The translations under genes and the position numbers were made by a program. DNA of 64,000 bases from Propionispira arboris (GTDB lineage Bacteria > Bacillota > Negativicutes > Selenomonadales > Selenomonadaceae). The notes under the pieces were generated by a model. It ran no database searches. It saw nothing but the letters and a program-made list of their open reading frames with translations, and was not told the origin of the DNA. This document shows, piece by piece, positions 7,667 to 17,103 of this stretch (its first letter is position 1; each line of letters opens with the position of its first letter). Location: positions 25,243 to 89,242 of the forward strand of contig NZ_FNZK01000021.1 of NCBI RefSeq assembly GCF_900109225.1, in the 5' to 3' direction.

Positions 7667-8701
7667 TTATTCCTCTATTACAAACATAATTTTACAATAA
7701 AGTTCTTTTTTTTCACGCATAATAGAAAAAGCCTCTTTATATTGCTCCAATGTAAATTCATGTGTAATAAGTGGTAAAACGTCTAGTTGTTTGCACTGCA
7801 TTGCCGCTAAGGCATCCTTCCAATCATTTTCCATTTCAGTAAAACTACTATTCCACGTTCCAACTAAACAGATTTCTTTTCTTAAAATATTCCAATAAGC
7901 ATTTTGTGACAAAGTAATAGCCTCCACAGGGTTTCCCATGGTAACGACTTTCCCGAAATTCCGCACTGCTAACAAACATTCTTCTAATGTTGCAGATTGT
8001 CCCGTTCCCTCAATGCAGGCATCTGCGCCAACACCATTGGTTAACGATAAAACATAATCCCGCACACTTATCTCACTAGAATTAATCGTCTGTAAAAAAC
8101 CTAAACGTTGCGCAAATTCTACTTTATCCCGATTCCGAGCAACAAGTACAATATTTTTAAGACCTGCTATTTTTGCCCACTGAGCAAGTATCAACCCAAT
8201 CGGACCAATACCAAAAATCACAATGGTATTTCCAATCCCGACACATGCTTTTCTAAAAGCATGCAGCGCGACTGCCACTGGTTCACACATTGCTGCTTCT
8301 TTACATGATACACCTTCCGGTATAAAAACTAAATTTTCTTTTTTGACAGCAATGTATTCACTCATTCCACCATTACAACGTGAACCATAATAATTATATT
8401 GTTTACATTGTGCATAACGACCGCATTGGCAGGCACTGCATTCACCACATGGAATTAAAGGGAAAACTGCTACATTACGCCCGATCAAATCTGTATTGTC
8501 TGCCTCAACAACTGTCCCGGCAAACTCATGCCCAATAACGGTAGGAAAATGATAGGTTCCTTTATCAAAAACACGCGGTATGTCACTGCCGCAAATTCCG
8601 ACTGCTTTTACTTGCAAAAGGACTTCTGTATTTTTTCTCTCAGGCATGCCTATTTCATCATAGCGAAGATCATTTACACCATAAAGATTCAATACTCTCA
8701 T
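7667..8701 (-). CDS. Zinc-dependent polyol(-phosphate) dehydrogenase
   Basis: A 344-aa medium-chain dehydrogenase. Catalytic-zinc residues are in GICGSD and GHEFAG. The four structural-zinc cysteines are in CGECSACQCGRYAQC (about residues 90-104). The cofactor loop is IFGIGPIGL (about 165-175). The protein resembles galactitol-1-phosphate 5-dehydrogenases and sorbitol dehydrogenases. The ATG at 8701 overlaps the stop of the upstream cytidylyltransferase (ATGA), so the two are coupled; a GTG three codons earlier is less likely. TarJ, which is also an MDR enzyme, reduces ribulose-5-P to ribitol-5-P for its partner TarI. By analogy this enzyme probably reduces a ketose phosphate for the adjacent cytidylyltransferase. 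The exact substrate is unknown. Confidence 0.87.
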   Translation of the reverse strand: MRVLNLYGVNDLRYDEIGMPERKNTEVLLQVKAVGICGSDIPRVFDKGTYHFPTVIGHEFAGTVVEADNTDLIGRNVAVFPLIPCGECSACQCGRYAQCKQYNYYGSRCNGGMSEYIAVKKENLVFIPEGVSCKEAAMCEPVAVALHAFRKACVGIGNTIVIFGIGPIGLILAQWAKIAGLKNIVLVARNRDKVEFAQRLGFLQTINSSEISVRDYVLSLTNGVGADACIEGTGQSATLEECLLAVRNFGKVVTMGNPVEAITLSQNAYWNILRKEICLVGTWNSSFTEMENDWKDALAAMQCKQLDVLPLITHEFTLEQYKEAFSIMREKKELYCKIMFVIEE

Positions 8702-9402
8702 TTTAACCACGCATCCCTTTTTATCTCGAGTAAAGCTTTAAATAAATCAATATCTTCCGTTGTCGTAAGCTTAATATTTTTTTCATCGCCCCGAGCAAAA
8801 TGTATGTCCCAGCCAAGTGCGACTTGCAAAGCGGATATAGAGTCTATTTTCAGTCCTTGTTTTTCAGCTGCCGGATAAAGTTCCCGCATCCGCTTTCCCG
8901 AAACAGCTTCCGGAGTTTGCCCACGCACTAAAAGACTTCGGTCCATATTCTCTTTGGTAAAGGTAGATTCTGTCTTTAAGTACATCGTATCCATGCAATC
9001 TAATACAGACATTGAATTGCCTTGCTCACTGCATACACGAATCGTATCAGAAATAGCCGCACTTGTAACCAAAGGACGCACAGCATCATGGACAATAATA
9101 ACATCATCATCCCAAATATCAGTAAATGAGCACATCCCTCGATAAGTAGATTCATATCGAGTAAGTCCACCCGAAACAATCCCAGTCAACTTGGTAATGT
9201 TAAATTGCAGTGCATACCCTTCTAAAATAGGTTGCCAGCCCTCAACACAAACAACTTGAATTTGATCAATTTCCGAATGTTGTTGAAATGCTAGCAAAGT
9301 ATAAATAATAACCGGTCGATTATTGATATGGATAAACTGCTTAGGTATATCCTGCCCCATACGACCACCTACTCCACCAGCTAAAATCAATGCCTTATTC
9401 AT
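8698..9402 (-). CDS. IspD/TarI-like CTP:alditol-phosphate cytidylyltransferase
   Basis: A 234-aa nucleotidyltransferase. The CTP-binding loop LAGGVGGRMGQDIPKQF is at the N-terminus. VHDAVRP comes near the middle, and the C-terminal TTTEDIDLFKALL segment is typical of IspD and TarI. ATG at 9402 follows GGGAGTGAAACT; the reading frame extends 16 codons upstream without a ribosome site. IspD makes CDP-methylerythritol and TarI makes CDP-ribitol. The coupled dehydrogenase and the pentulose-phosphate epimerase downstream favour a TarI-like role that activates a pentitol phosphate. An isoprenoid-pathway IspD is less likely in this setting. Confidence 0.88.
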   Translation of the reverse strand: MNKALILAGGVGGRMGQDIPKQFIHINNRPVIIYTLLAFQQHSEIDQIQVVCVEGWQPILEGYALQFNITKLTGIVSGGLTRYESTYRGMCSFTDIWDDDVIIVHDAVRPLVTSAAISDTIRVCSEQGNSMSVLDCMDTMYLKTESTFTKENMDRSLLVRGQTPEAVSGKRMRELYPAAEKQGLKIDSISALQVALGWDIHFARGDEKNIKLTTTEDIDLFKALLEIKRDAWLK

Positions 9403-9497
9403 AGTTTCACTCCCGACATAGTTTTTGTTCATATATCTTTTTTTATTCATGTAAAGAAACTATGATAGACATTACCATCAGCTTCCCCAAAATACCA

Positions 9498-11609
9498 CTA
9501 AATTCTATTATCCATAACATATTCCCGATTGCAAAATTCATCTCTAGACAAACTATTTTCAAAAACACAATTATCCACTCGAGAATATTTTTTTTGAATC
9601 AAACTATATATCACATCTACAAACTGTGGTCGAATATCAAATGAAAAAATATCCCCTATAGTCAAATATTCTTTAAAATAAGAAAGTATGCCTGCCTGTA
9701 CATCTTTCACGTAAAGCAATTCACCATGACTGCGTTTCTCATTTATATAGATTGGTCGACCATCTTCTGTAAAAGATTTTAATGTTGGCATTAACGACAC
9801 AATAATACTCTCAATCAGTAAATAATTATGCGATAAGTAGCTTTGCAAATCATATAAAAACCCGTCTTCGACAAAAGCTTTCATATTCAGGGCTTGTTTT
9901 TTTCCATAATCCTCAGCAAATTGAATGAAATAAAATCCATTCATTGGATAATCCAACAAATCTAATAAACACATTTGGCAAGTCCCAGAAGAAACAAAAT
10001 CAAAAAATGCTAATCTTTCATCCGGCTCTAGCTTTAAAGAATCTATATATTGCCAGTAACGCCCCCGAAGTACCGATGAGCGCTGAAAAATTTTATTTTT
10101 ATGTCTCATGACATACTCATTTAATGTTTCATGTCTTCGTATTGGTAAAATTTCTTCATCAAGTAAAAAAAATCTTTGCCTTAACATATCTGCTGGCGTA
10201 CCATCAAAAGCAATCCGCAAAGCATAGCAGATATCCTCTTCAGTAAACAAAGTTGCGGATATTGCAGCCATTCGTGAAGTGTAAAAATAATCAGCTTTAG
10301 GAATTTTTCGTTTTGGATATTTCTTTCTTAATAGCTGATACATTTCAGAAAAAATATATCCATCCCTTGCCGAAAACAATATACGACTATAATCTTTTGC
10401 GGTCTCATATAAAAGCCATGCCATAAAAGCCGTTAGTAATGGTCCAATAAACAAATACCCCATAGTATAACCATCACCAATCTTTGCCTTTCCACCTGAT
10501 TTTTCTAAAGCAAACGGACTATTAAAAACCTTGGATAAAAAGAATCCTACAAGGATCCTTTCCGACAAAGATTCAGCTTTTTCTAGTATGAATGCATAAG
10601 AAGAAATTTCTGCCATATCGATCGCATTGTAAATTCTGAAGCTATCCAATCCATGCATCTGTGCATAAACAATATCTGCATCCGCATTATCACCAATATG
10701 TAGATATGATTTTCCCTGCACTCGTTTTTTGAACACCTCATATAAATTCTGTGTCTTTAATGTTTGATATTCTACAGATACAAAAATATCCTCATAACCA
10801 CTAAAGCCACAATCTATTAAGATTGATTCAATAAGTTTCCGGGATAAATACATATCCGAAATCAAAAACACCCGTTTTCCTTGCGCTACCGCAAATTGCA
10901 ACATACGTAACATATCCTCACGAGAAAATAACAGCGCTCGCTCTGTTTGTATCTCCCGCTCCATTAATGACTCTGCTTGCTCCCATGTAATCGTCAATTT
11001 TTCTGCTAATACACGATATATTTCTTCATGTGTCGGATTCCGCCCTTGACGGTAAAGTTCCTTTTCTGATTCAATTCGAATATTACAAAATCCTTTTATC
11101 TCTGTCGTTTTCTCTACCAATGCAAAAACATCTTCTGGATACATCACCCGTCGTATAAGTAGTGTGTCAAAAATATCGAAACTAATAATATCATGCTGCA
11201 AAATTTCTGTCTTAAGTTGCTCCTCATTGATCGCAAAATACGGGTGATCCACCAACGTTTGTTTCGCCTCTTGCAATAACTTTACGCCATGAATATCATA
11301 AAGTTCAATAGCATTTTTTTTACAAAAATCACCAATTCGTGTGCAAATAATCTTCGAAGAATTCGCTCTTGCCACAATGATAATACAATCCGGCCGCAAA
11401 AATTGCACTTGATCTATTGGAAAAATTGGTTTTCCATAAAGTTCTCCGCTATCCTTAAAACCATCCAGCAATCCTAAAAAATTATACTGTGGAAATATCT
11501 CTAAAATCGTCTTTGTATTTACACCTATTCCATAAAGAATAATTTTCTTATGTTCCATTTTTCCAAAATTCTCTTTAAAAGTTTGAATTATATATTCACA
11601 TTCAGTCAT
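9498..11609 (-). CDS. HAD-superfamily protein with N-terminal Rossmann-like domain
   Basis: A 703-aa protein. Residues about 15-105 are a Rossmann-like domain (IILYGIGVNTKTIL, GLLDG, IIIVARANSSKI). A HAD hydrolase domain follows at about 138-345, with motif I DIFDTLL, motif II LISDMYLS and motif III/IV near HIGDNADADI. The C-terminal half (350-703) has no motif I recognise. HAD-containing proteins of this kind are common in capsule and O-antigen clusters, where the role is often unclear. Upstream is the RgpF-like gene, 13 bases away. Oddly, the frame stays open for 16 sense codons after the TAG stop at 9498-9500, in protein-like sequence, so the protein may be slightly truncated. Confidence 0.78.
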   Translation of the reverse strand: MTECEYIIQTFKENFGKMEHKKIILYGIGVNTKTILEIFPQYNFLGLLDGFKDSGELYGKPIFPIDQVQFLRPDCIIIVARANSSKIICTRIGDFCKKNAIELYDIHGVKLLQEAKQTLVDHPYFAINEEQLKTEILQHDIISFDIFDTLLIRRVMYPEDVFALVEKTTEIKGFCNIRIESEKELYRQGRNPTHEEIYRVLAEKLTITWEQAESLMEREIQTERALLFSREDMLRMLQFAVAQGKRVFLISDMYLSRKLIESILIDCGFSGYEDIFVSVEYQTLKTQNLYEVFKKRVQGKSYLHIGDNADADIVYAQMHGLDSFRIYNAIDMAEISSYAFILEKAESLSERILVGFFLSKVFNSPFALEKSGGKAKIGDGYTMGYLFIGPLLTAFMAWLLYETAKDYSRILFSARDGYIFSEMYQLLRKKYPKRKIPKADYFYTSRMAAISATLFTEEDICYALRIAFDGTPADMLRQRFFLLDEEILPIRRHETLNEYVMRHKNKIFQRSSVLRGRYWQYIDSLKLEPDERLAFFDFVSSGTCQMCLLDLLDYPMNGFYFIQFAEDYGKKQALNMKAFVEDGFLYDLQSYLSHNYLLIESIIVSLMPTLKSFTEDGRPIYINEKRSHGELLYVKDVQAGILSYFKEYLTIGDIFSFDIRPQFVDVIYSLIQKKYSRVDNCVFENSLSRDEFCNREYVMDNRI

Positions 11610-11621
11610 ATTACCTTATCC

Positions 11622-13661
11622 TTATATATATTTATAAAACAAATTTGTATGACCTTTTGCACGAAGTTCTTGTAAAATCTCATTTTGATATTTCTTTGTA
11701 GCAGCAATAACAATTCCAGTGTTTTCCGTTACTAAAACCTGCGATAAATAATAACAACGTAAATCGATATTTTCTTTCATCTTTTGTCCATCTGAAATAA
11801 TAAAACCCCGTACGTCAATTCCTCTTTTTTTTAATACATTTAATAACCTATGTCCAAAAGCCCCTGCACCATAGATATAGATATTCTTATATTTTTCACA
11901 AAAACTACTTAGACCATCATTTACAAACATACTACACAACCCATAAAAGCTAGAAAAATATTTTTCATGGCTTTCTAAACAAATGACCTTTGACAGCATT
12001 CGCTGCATATCCGTTATGTGCATTGCTGTATATTCTTCATTTTCTACTATCCCCGAAAAATATCCTTCATATTGCGCAATAAAAATAAAACATCGTTCAA
12101 TAGCGTGGCTAATCGTACCATCCAGAGGCAATGGTTCTGTCGGAAAATCTTCATATGCAAAAGAATGTTGAAAAAGCTTTTTCAAAGCCTTCGTTCTACA
12201 CCAAAAACTAGAAGACAACGCAAAAGGTCCTTTATCTTTATGTAACTTCACACGAACACCTAACATATCAAGTAAACCTTTCGTTATCTTATAATTCGTC
12301 GTCCATTCATTTCCCATCACATGAAAATGATCTGCATGATAGGGTTCTGGAGGCGATAAAAAACCTAAGCGAGGATTTCGATCAAATGTATCTAGTATAT
12401 TTCCAATATAAGCTTCACTCTTCAAAAGATTTTCCCATATCATATAACGAAAAGACTTTCCCACAGTAACTGCACCAGAATCACCACTCGTCTTTTTATC
12501 ATGCAAAAAACACAGATATTCGTATTGCAGCAAATAAGGTTTCGCAGTAACCAGTAAAGCTGCAATATCACGACCTCTATTTCCAGAAGGCAATACCCGT
12601 AAATTTTCTCTTCCAATAGATTTGGCCTTGTTCCAAATCATCTCATGATTTTTTTCTAACGACGTAATAATAATATCTATATCTTTTGGTATCTGATCTA
12701 TGTACAAAAAAACCTCATCCAATAAATCCATATAGTATAAATGAATGAGCACGACTGCTTTTTTGCATATTGGGTTTTTATCTTCTCTAGCATATCGTAT
12801 TCTAGAAGGTAAAATGTAGTTAATATGTAATAGGTTCCGCAAATCCACAATATTTTCTTTCCGCAAAATGCTTTCCCAAATCAAATCTATATTATAAGGC
12901 AAATACTCATCAATATACTTCATAGCATTCGTTATACTTTCACCAGTTCCATAAGAAAAATCCTTATCATTGATCTTTAAACAGCTTTTTTTAAGAATAG
13001 GATATTTTAAATCATGTATCAATTCGTAACTCAAATACCGCTCATAATCTAAATTATTTTGTAACAATGCTGAACTGTATTGCTTTATATCAACATAAGT
13101 TTCAAACTGATATCCTAATTCACAAAAATAATTTAAAAATGATTTCATAGAATAACAACTCGAATTAAAGAATTTGATAAAATCTAAAGTTTTAAAAAGA
13201 CTAGAGCGTACAGCTAAAAAGCCCCCACATAAATGCTGATCAATATCATTCCAATTTTCATCCACCATTTTATCCTGACAAAGCAATCCCCAAAAATCAC
13301 AATTTTTTTCTTGCATTTTAAAAAAAATCTCTTGTAAGCCATAAAATGGTCCAAAAAAACTATTATCAAAGAAAAATAATTCGTCATATATATATAAGTG
13401 TTTTTGATCAATTTTCTCTAATAAAAACTTATAGCATTCTACCTCTGTCAAATTATTCGCCAACTGATAAATATCTGTTGTGTAATGTTGCAAAGTCTCC
13501 TGCAGTAAAGAAAACCGCTTTGTTCTACAACCAATATACAAACAAGATAGATTTTCTTTCACCATATCTAATAAGTATATATCCGAATCATCTACCGTTC
13601 CTGTTTCATCAGATAACACAAAAACACCTATACGATTGGTTTGTTTCATCGGTGGTATCAT
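11622..13661 (-). CDS. RgpF-like (rhamnan synthesis F) glycosyltransferase with C-terminal Rossmann-like domain
   Basis: A 679-aa protein. The middle region (about 300-560) has the RgpF family pattern: VVLIHLYYMDLLDEV, LPSGNRGRDIAALL, FLHDKKTSGD, GFLSPPEPYH. RgpF-type enzymes build rhamnose-rich polysaccharides. The N-terminal 250 residues also look like part of a transferase. The last 80 residues hold a Rossmann-like domain (IYIYGAGAFGHRLLNVL, IISDGQKM). A TTG at 13670 overlaps the upstream TGA. I prefer the ATG at 13661, though the ribosome site (AAAGG) fits neither perfectly. The acceptor is unknown. Confidence 0.8.
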   Translation of the reverse strand: MIPPMKQTNRIGVFVLSDETGTVDDSDIYLLDMVKENLSCLYIGCRTKRFSLLQETLQHYTTDIYQLANNLTEVECYKFLLEKIDQKHLYIYDELFFFDNSFFGPFYGLQEIFFKMQEKNCDFWGLLCQDKMVDENWNDIDQHLCGGFLAVRSSLFKTLDFIKFFNSSCYSMKSFLNYFCELGYQFETYVDIKQYSSALLQNNLDYERYLSYELIHDLKYPILKKSCLKINDKDFSYGTGESITNAMKYIDEYLPYNIDLIWESILRKENIVDLRNLLHINYILPSRIRYAREDKNPICKKAVVLIHLYYMDLLDEVFLYIDQIPKDIDIIITSLEKNHEMIWNKAKSIGRENLRVLPSGNRGRDIAALLVTAKPYLLQYEYLCFLHDKKTSGDSGAVTVGKSFRYMIWENLLKSEAYIGNILDTFDRNPRLGFLSPPEPYHADHFHVMGNEWTTNYKITKGLLDMLGVRVKLHKDKGPFALSSSFWCRTKALKKLFQHSFAYEDFPTEPLPLDGTISHAIERCFIFIAQYEGYFSGIVENEEYTAMHITDMQRMLSKVICLESHEKYFSSFYGLCSMFVNDGLSSFCEKYKNIYIYGAGAFGHRLLNVLKKRGIDVRGFIISDGQKMKENIDLRCYYLSQVLVTENTGIVIAATKKYQNEILQELRAKGHTNLFYKYI

Positions 13662-13666
13662 ATCAC

Positions 13667-14740
13667 TCAAACCTTTTTTCTTAACACAACAAAAAATTCA
13701 AGCTCATTTTTTGCTGTATCAGATATTTGTTCTATATCAAAATGAATAAATTTCATCTCTATCAGATATTTTAAAATATGATACATACTTTGCGGTGTAT
13801 AGTACCATGCGTGCGAATCTATATATTGACTATTGGATACTTTATATCTTTCAATTTGATCTTCAATCTGCTGTTTTGTTATTTTAGGATAATTCCCGTG
13901 TTCTCCTTGCCAATGTAAAACAGAATTACTATGTGTCCTATATAAATTACACAACAATGTATGTAATGTATGTACTTTATTCTTTTCATAATATGCCAGC
14001 ACTATATCCATAATAGTAGAATTTTTATTATAATAATCGAAACAATATCTTCTATCCGGTATTGCCATAATATACTTACCATTATTTCTTAAAAGATTTT
14101 CTACTTTCTTCAAGTGCAAAATAAAATCAGGCTGATGCTCAACAACATGTGAACTAAAGACATGTGAAAACTTGTCACTAATTATATCTAAATCACCATT
14201 TGGGGATATATAATCTATTGTAGCAGGTACCCCAGCAGCTTCAAATCCCCAAGAAACAGCTTTTTTTCTCAATTCAATTGCTGATAATACATCAAAATAC
14301 TTTGTAGTTCCACCTACAAAGACTGGATTATTTAATGGTCCGATTTCTAATATCGACAAAGCTTTATTATCTAATAAAGATATCAAATATTCTGTAAAAG
14401 TATATATTTTAGAATATCCTTTTAACTTTTCTACTTCTCGAATTCCTGCTGCTTGTGACCCATTCGCCACAATTAAAATTACATCTTTATTCTCTTTAAA
14501 AAATTCAGTCGGGGCTTTAATATCAACTCCATCCTGCCGGTGTCCCTGCTTGTTAATATCTTTATCTAAAAAACAAATCACATGAATATTCAACTTTTTT
14601 AATAACCCACTTAAACTTTGTCCAAGTTTTCCTGCTCCCCAAATAGCAACTGGTTCCTGCTGATAAAGTTCCAATTTTTTTTTATCAAGATATACAGAAA
14701 ACTGATTCCATACTAAATTTATTTTATCTGTTATATTCAT
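13667..14740 (-). CDS. Class I SAM methyltransferase with N-terminal Rossmann-like domain
   Basis: A 357-aa protein. Residues about 25-115 form the Rossmann-like accessory domain (VAIWGAGKLGQSLSGLL, CFLDKD, LIVANGSQ). From about 130 a type-11-like methyltransferase begins with LSILEIGPLNNPV, then FSSHVVEHQPD and LLRNNGKYIMAIPD. A probable role is methylation of a sugar in the glycan or its nucleotide precursor. ATG at 14740 follows GGAGGAGAG. It sits between a GT2 gene and the RgpF-like gene in one tight minus-strand run. The methyl acceptor cannot be deduced. Confidence 0.8.
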   Translation of the reverse strand: MNITDKINLVWNQFSVYLDKKKLELYQQEPVAIWGAGKLGQSLSGLLKKLNIHVICFLDKDINKQGHRQDGVDIKAPTEFFKENKDVILIVANGSQAAGIREVEKLKGYSKIYTFTEYLISLLDNKALSILEIGPLNNPVFVGGTTKYFDVLSAIELRKKAVSWGFEAAGVPATIDYISPNGDLDIISDKFSHVFSSHVVEHQPDFILHLKKVENLLRNNGKYIMAIPDRRYCFDYYNKNSTIMDIVLAYYEKNKVHTLHTLLCNLYRTHSNSVLHWQGEHGNYPKITKQQIEDQIERYKVSNSQYIDSHAWYYTPQSMYHILKYLIEMKFIHFDIEQISDTAKNELEFFVVLRKKV

Positions 14741-14761
14741 TTTCTCTCCTCCACTAAAAAA

Positions 14762-15931
14762 TTATAAAATATCTTCAAAAAGCACAAAATCTTTACAATA
14801 AGTAAACCCCTCTTGCAATAATTGTTTTTTGATTTGTATTCCATATTGGCTAGTTACAACCAAAATAAAAAATTTGCTTTTTTCCTGTTTCATCAAATTT
14901 AAAGATTTAACGGTTAATCCCCAAAAAAGCTTTCCTTGTTGATCTACATTGTTGTCAATAAAATAACAAGGATATTCCTGTTGCGGTAATATAGTCATCA
15001 ATTTCATTGCATCTTCACCTGTCCCAAAAACAACTAAATCTCGACCATTGCATTTGTTTTTTAACAAAGAATATAATGAACACACTTCTTTTTCCAGCGC
15101 ATAATTAAGTAAAATGTATTTTCGCAAACGTAAAAACCAACATTTAACTAGCTCAATATATACATCACGTTCTTTTATGGGCATAGAAATTTCTTTTATT
15201 GTCTGCATATATACATCTTCGATAGCATCGTTGCGTATTAATAATTTACTATATGGTTCACGTCGCTGACTATGACTATCGCTTCTAATTACCCGTACAT
15301 ATAAATAATCTTCTAAAAAACCACATTTATAATGATAAGCTATGGGTAACAACATTTGTACATCTTGCAACGTAAAATCAGAATTCATATAGATTTTCCG
15401 CGATGGTAATGATTTAAAAAAAGCATCTCTCCGAAACATATATGTACAAGTAAAGGTTGTCCATTCATTTTTTATAGTTTCCATAAATAAATTTTCAACT
15501 ACTCCATTCTGCCTAGGTGCAACCAATACATAATGGTCCAAATCATCCTCATAGGCATCCCAGCCTTTACTCCCCACAAATCCATATTCAGTATGATTAT
15601 CTAAAAATTCTGCGCGCTTTTGTATACTATCTGGCAATAAAATATCATCTGCATCAGGATATACAAAATAGTCTCCTGTAAACATTTGTAATCCTTTATT
15701 AATAGCAGCAGCCTGCCCTGCATTTTTTTGATAACAATATACAAAATCAATATTTTTTTCTTTTAGGCGCACTTCATATGACTTAACAATTTTTTCAGTT
15801 TGATCCGTTGACCCATCATTAATAAAGACAAGTTCCAAATGAGAATAGGTTTGCTCCAAAATCATTTTCATATATCTATCAATAAATTTTTCGCCATTAT
15901 AGCAAGGTGTCACAATACTAACTTTTTTCAC
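14762..15931 (-). CDS. GT2 glycosyltransferase with C-terminal Rossmann-like domain
   Basis: A 389-aa protein. The GT-A fold of family 2 is evident: KKVSIVTPCYNGEKFI at the start, FINDGSTDQT, and the metal-binding DADD (in YFVYPDADDILL). The last ~100 residues form the Rossmann-like domain (LVVFGTGEDAMKLM, YFIDNN, ILVVTSQYG). I place the start at the GTG at 15931, 5 bases after GAGGTGG, which gives the usual GT2 N-terminus; another GTG 11 codons upstream lacks such a site. It is the first gene after a 217-base gap, so a promoter may lie there. Confidence 0.85.
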   Translation of the reverse strand: MKKVSIVTPCYNGEKFIDRYMKMILEQTYSHLELVFINDGSTDQTEKIVKSYEVRLKEKNIDFVYCYQKNAGQAAAINKGLQMFTGDYFVYPDADDILLPDSIQKRAEFLDNHTEYGFVGSKGWDAYEDDLDHYVLVAPRQNGVVENLFMETIKNEWTTFTCTYMFRRDAFFKSLPSRKIYMNSDFTLQDVQMLLPIAYHYKCGFLEDYLYVRVIRSDSHSQRREPYSKLLIRNDAIEDVYMQTIKEISMPIKERDVYIELVKCWFLRLRKYILLNYALEKEVCSLYSLLKNKCNGRDLVVFGTGEDAMKLMTILPQQEYPCYFIDNNVDQQGKLFWGLTVKSLNLMKQEKSKFFILVVTSQYGIQIKKQLLQEGFTYCKDFVLFEDIL

Positions 15932-16148
15932 TTTTACCACCTCATCATTAATGTCAATATTCACTTAAGTAAGCGCGGCTGCAAATGCTACTATATAAGT
16001 AAGCTAATTCATAGTCTACGCTTACAAAAATTCGAGCTACTTTGATTAAAATTCTTTAAATGATAGAAAGAAAAAATATCATGTCATAGATAAAAATTCG
16101 CTATACTGCAACTTTAAATCTATTTAATTTATTATAACCTCCCCAAAA

Positions 16149-17060
16149 TCATTTATCGAAAGAGCTAAAAATATCCACAATCACATCATCTATGGAATAA
16201 GTCGGAGTCCATCCAATATCTCTTATATTTTTTGAACTTACAGACAAAGCAACCTCATTCTTCATATAATCTTTTTTCAAATTTGGAATTTGAACTTTTG
16301 CTTCTTTATTGTATCGTTGTTCATATATTTCCCCTACTTTTACTGCAAGCTCTCTGATACTATATGCCTTTTCCCCACTTACATTATATAGATGAACTCC
16401 GTAAGATTCTTCATACTGCAATAAAATATTTACTGCTGATCCAACATCTTGCATAGCTACAAAATCCCGCATTTGCAATCCATTAGATTGCAAAATAATC
16501 TTTCCAGTTTCATAAACGGTTCGGCAAAAATCGTTAAGTACCAAATACCATCTATCTACATTTTTTGGTACACCAATGCCATTCGTTAATCGGATAATAT
16601 CCACACAGGTTCCTTGCCCCAGTGATAATTGCTCTAAATATTTTTCCGCAAAATAGTGTGTCATCCCATAATCATTCTTAGGATATGGTATATCATCCTC
16701 ACTAATATGACCCGAACTTTGACCATAAACATGAAAAGTCGAAAAGTAAATAAACTTCTTTACCCCTTGTTTTACTGCATCACGATAAAGTTCCCTTGTT
16801 GCAAAACTATTACATAGCAGGGCGTCTTTTGCTCGATCTTTCACTAGTCGCTCGTCAAAATTTGCCAAGTGGATTACTGCATCCATTCCTTTACAAATAC
16901 CACTTATACTCTTTTCATCCAACAATTCCATATAAAAGCAACGTTTATCTAAATTCTTTTTTCTAGAAGTAACATACACATCCCAAGAATTTTGCTGTAA
17001 ATAATCCACGATATATTGACCAATATATCCTTTACCGCCTGTAACTAAAACTTTCTTCAT
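16149..17060 (-). CDS. Extended-SDR nucleotide-sugar reductase/epimerase
   Basis: A 303-aa NAD(P)-dependent SDR: glycine-rich loop GGKGYIG near residue 8, VIHLAN, and YFSTFHVYG. Where the catalytic YxxxK usually follows, the sequence reads YGMTH (Y131, H135), with His in place of Lys. It follows rfbF, rfbG and an RfbC-like epimerase gene, so its likely role is reduction at C4 (or epimerisation) of a CDP-4-keto-6-deoxyhexose to give a CDP-6-deoxyhexose. ATG at 17060 follows GGAGCTGTGCC; an upstream extension of 19 codons lacks a ribosome site. The stereochemistry of the product is not predictable here. Confidence 0.8.
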   Translation of the reverse strand: MKKVLVTGGKGYIGQYIVDYLQQNSWDVYVTSRKKNLDKRCFYMELLDEKSISGICKGMDAVIHLANFDERLVKDRAKDALLCNSFATRELYRDAVKQGVKKFIYFSTFHVYGQSSGHISEDDIPYPKNDYGMTHYFAEKYLEQLSLGQGTCVDIIRLTNGIGVPKNVDRWYLVLNDFCRTVYETGKIILQSNGLQMRDFVAMQDVGSAVNILLQYEESYGVHLYNVSGEKAYSIRELAVKVGEIYEQRYNKEAKVQIPNLKKDYMKNEVALSVSSKNIRDIGWTPTYSIDDVIVDIFSSFDK

Positions 17061-17103
17061 GGCACAGCTCCTTATATTCCTAAAAAAGTAATAACAAACC
17101 CCA

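Noticed and set aside
8698..9402. ispD of the isoprenoid pathway
   Set aside because: ispF is not adjacent, while a coupled polyol dehydrogenase and a pentulose-phosphate epimerase are; a TarI-like role fits better.
15932..16148. A gene remnant in the 217-base gap
   Set aside because: No frame on either strand gave protein-like sequence matching neighbouring families; it is simply AT-rich and may hold a promoter.
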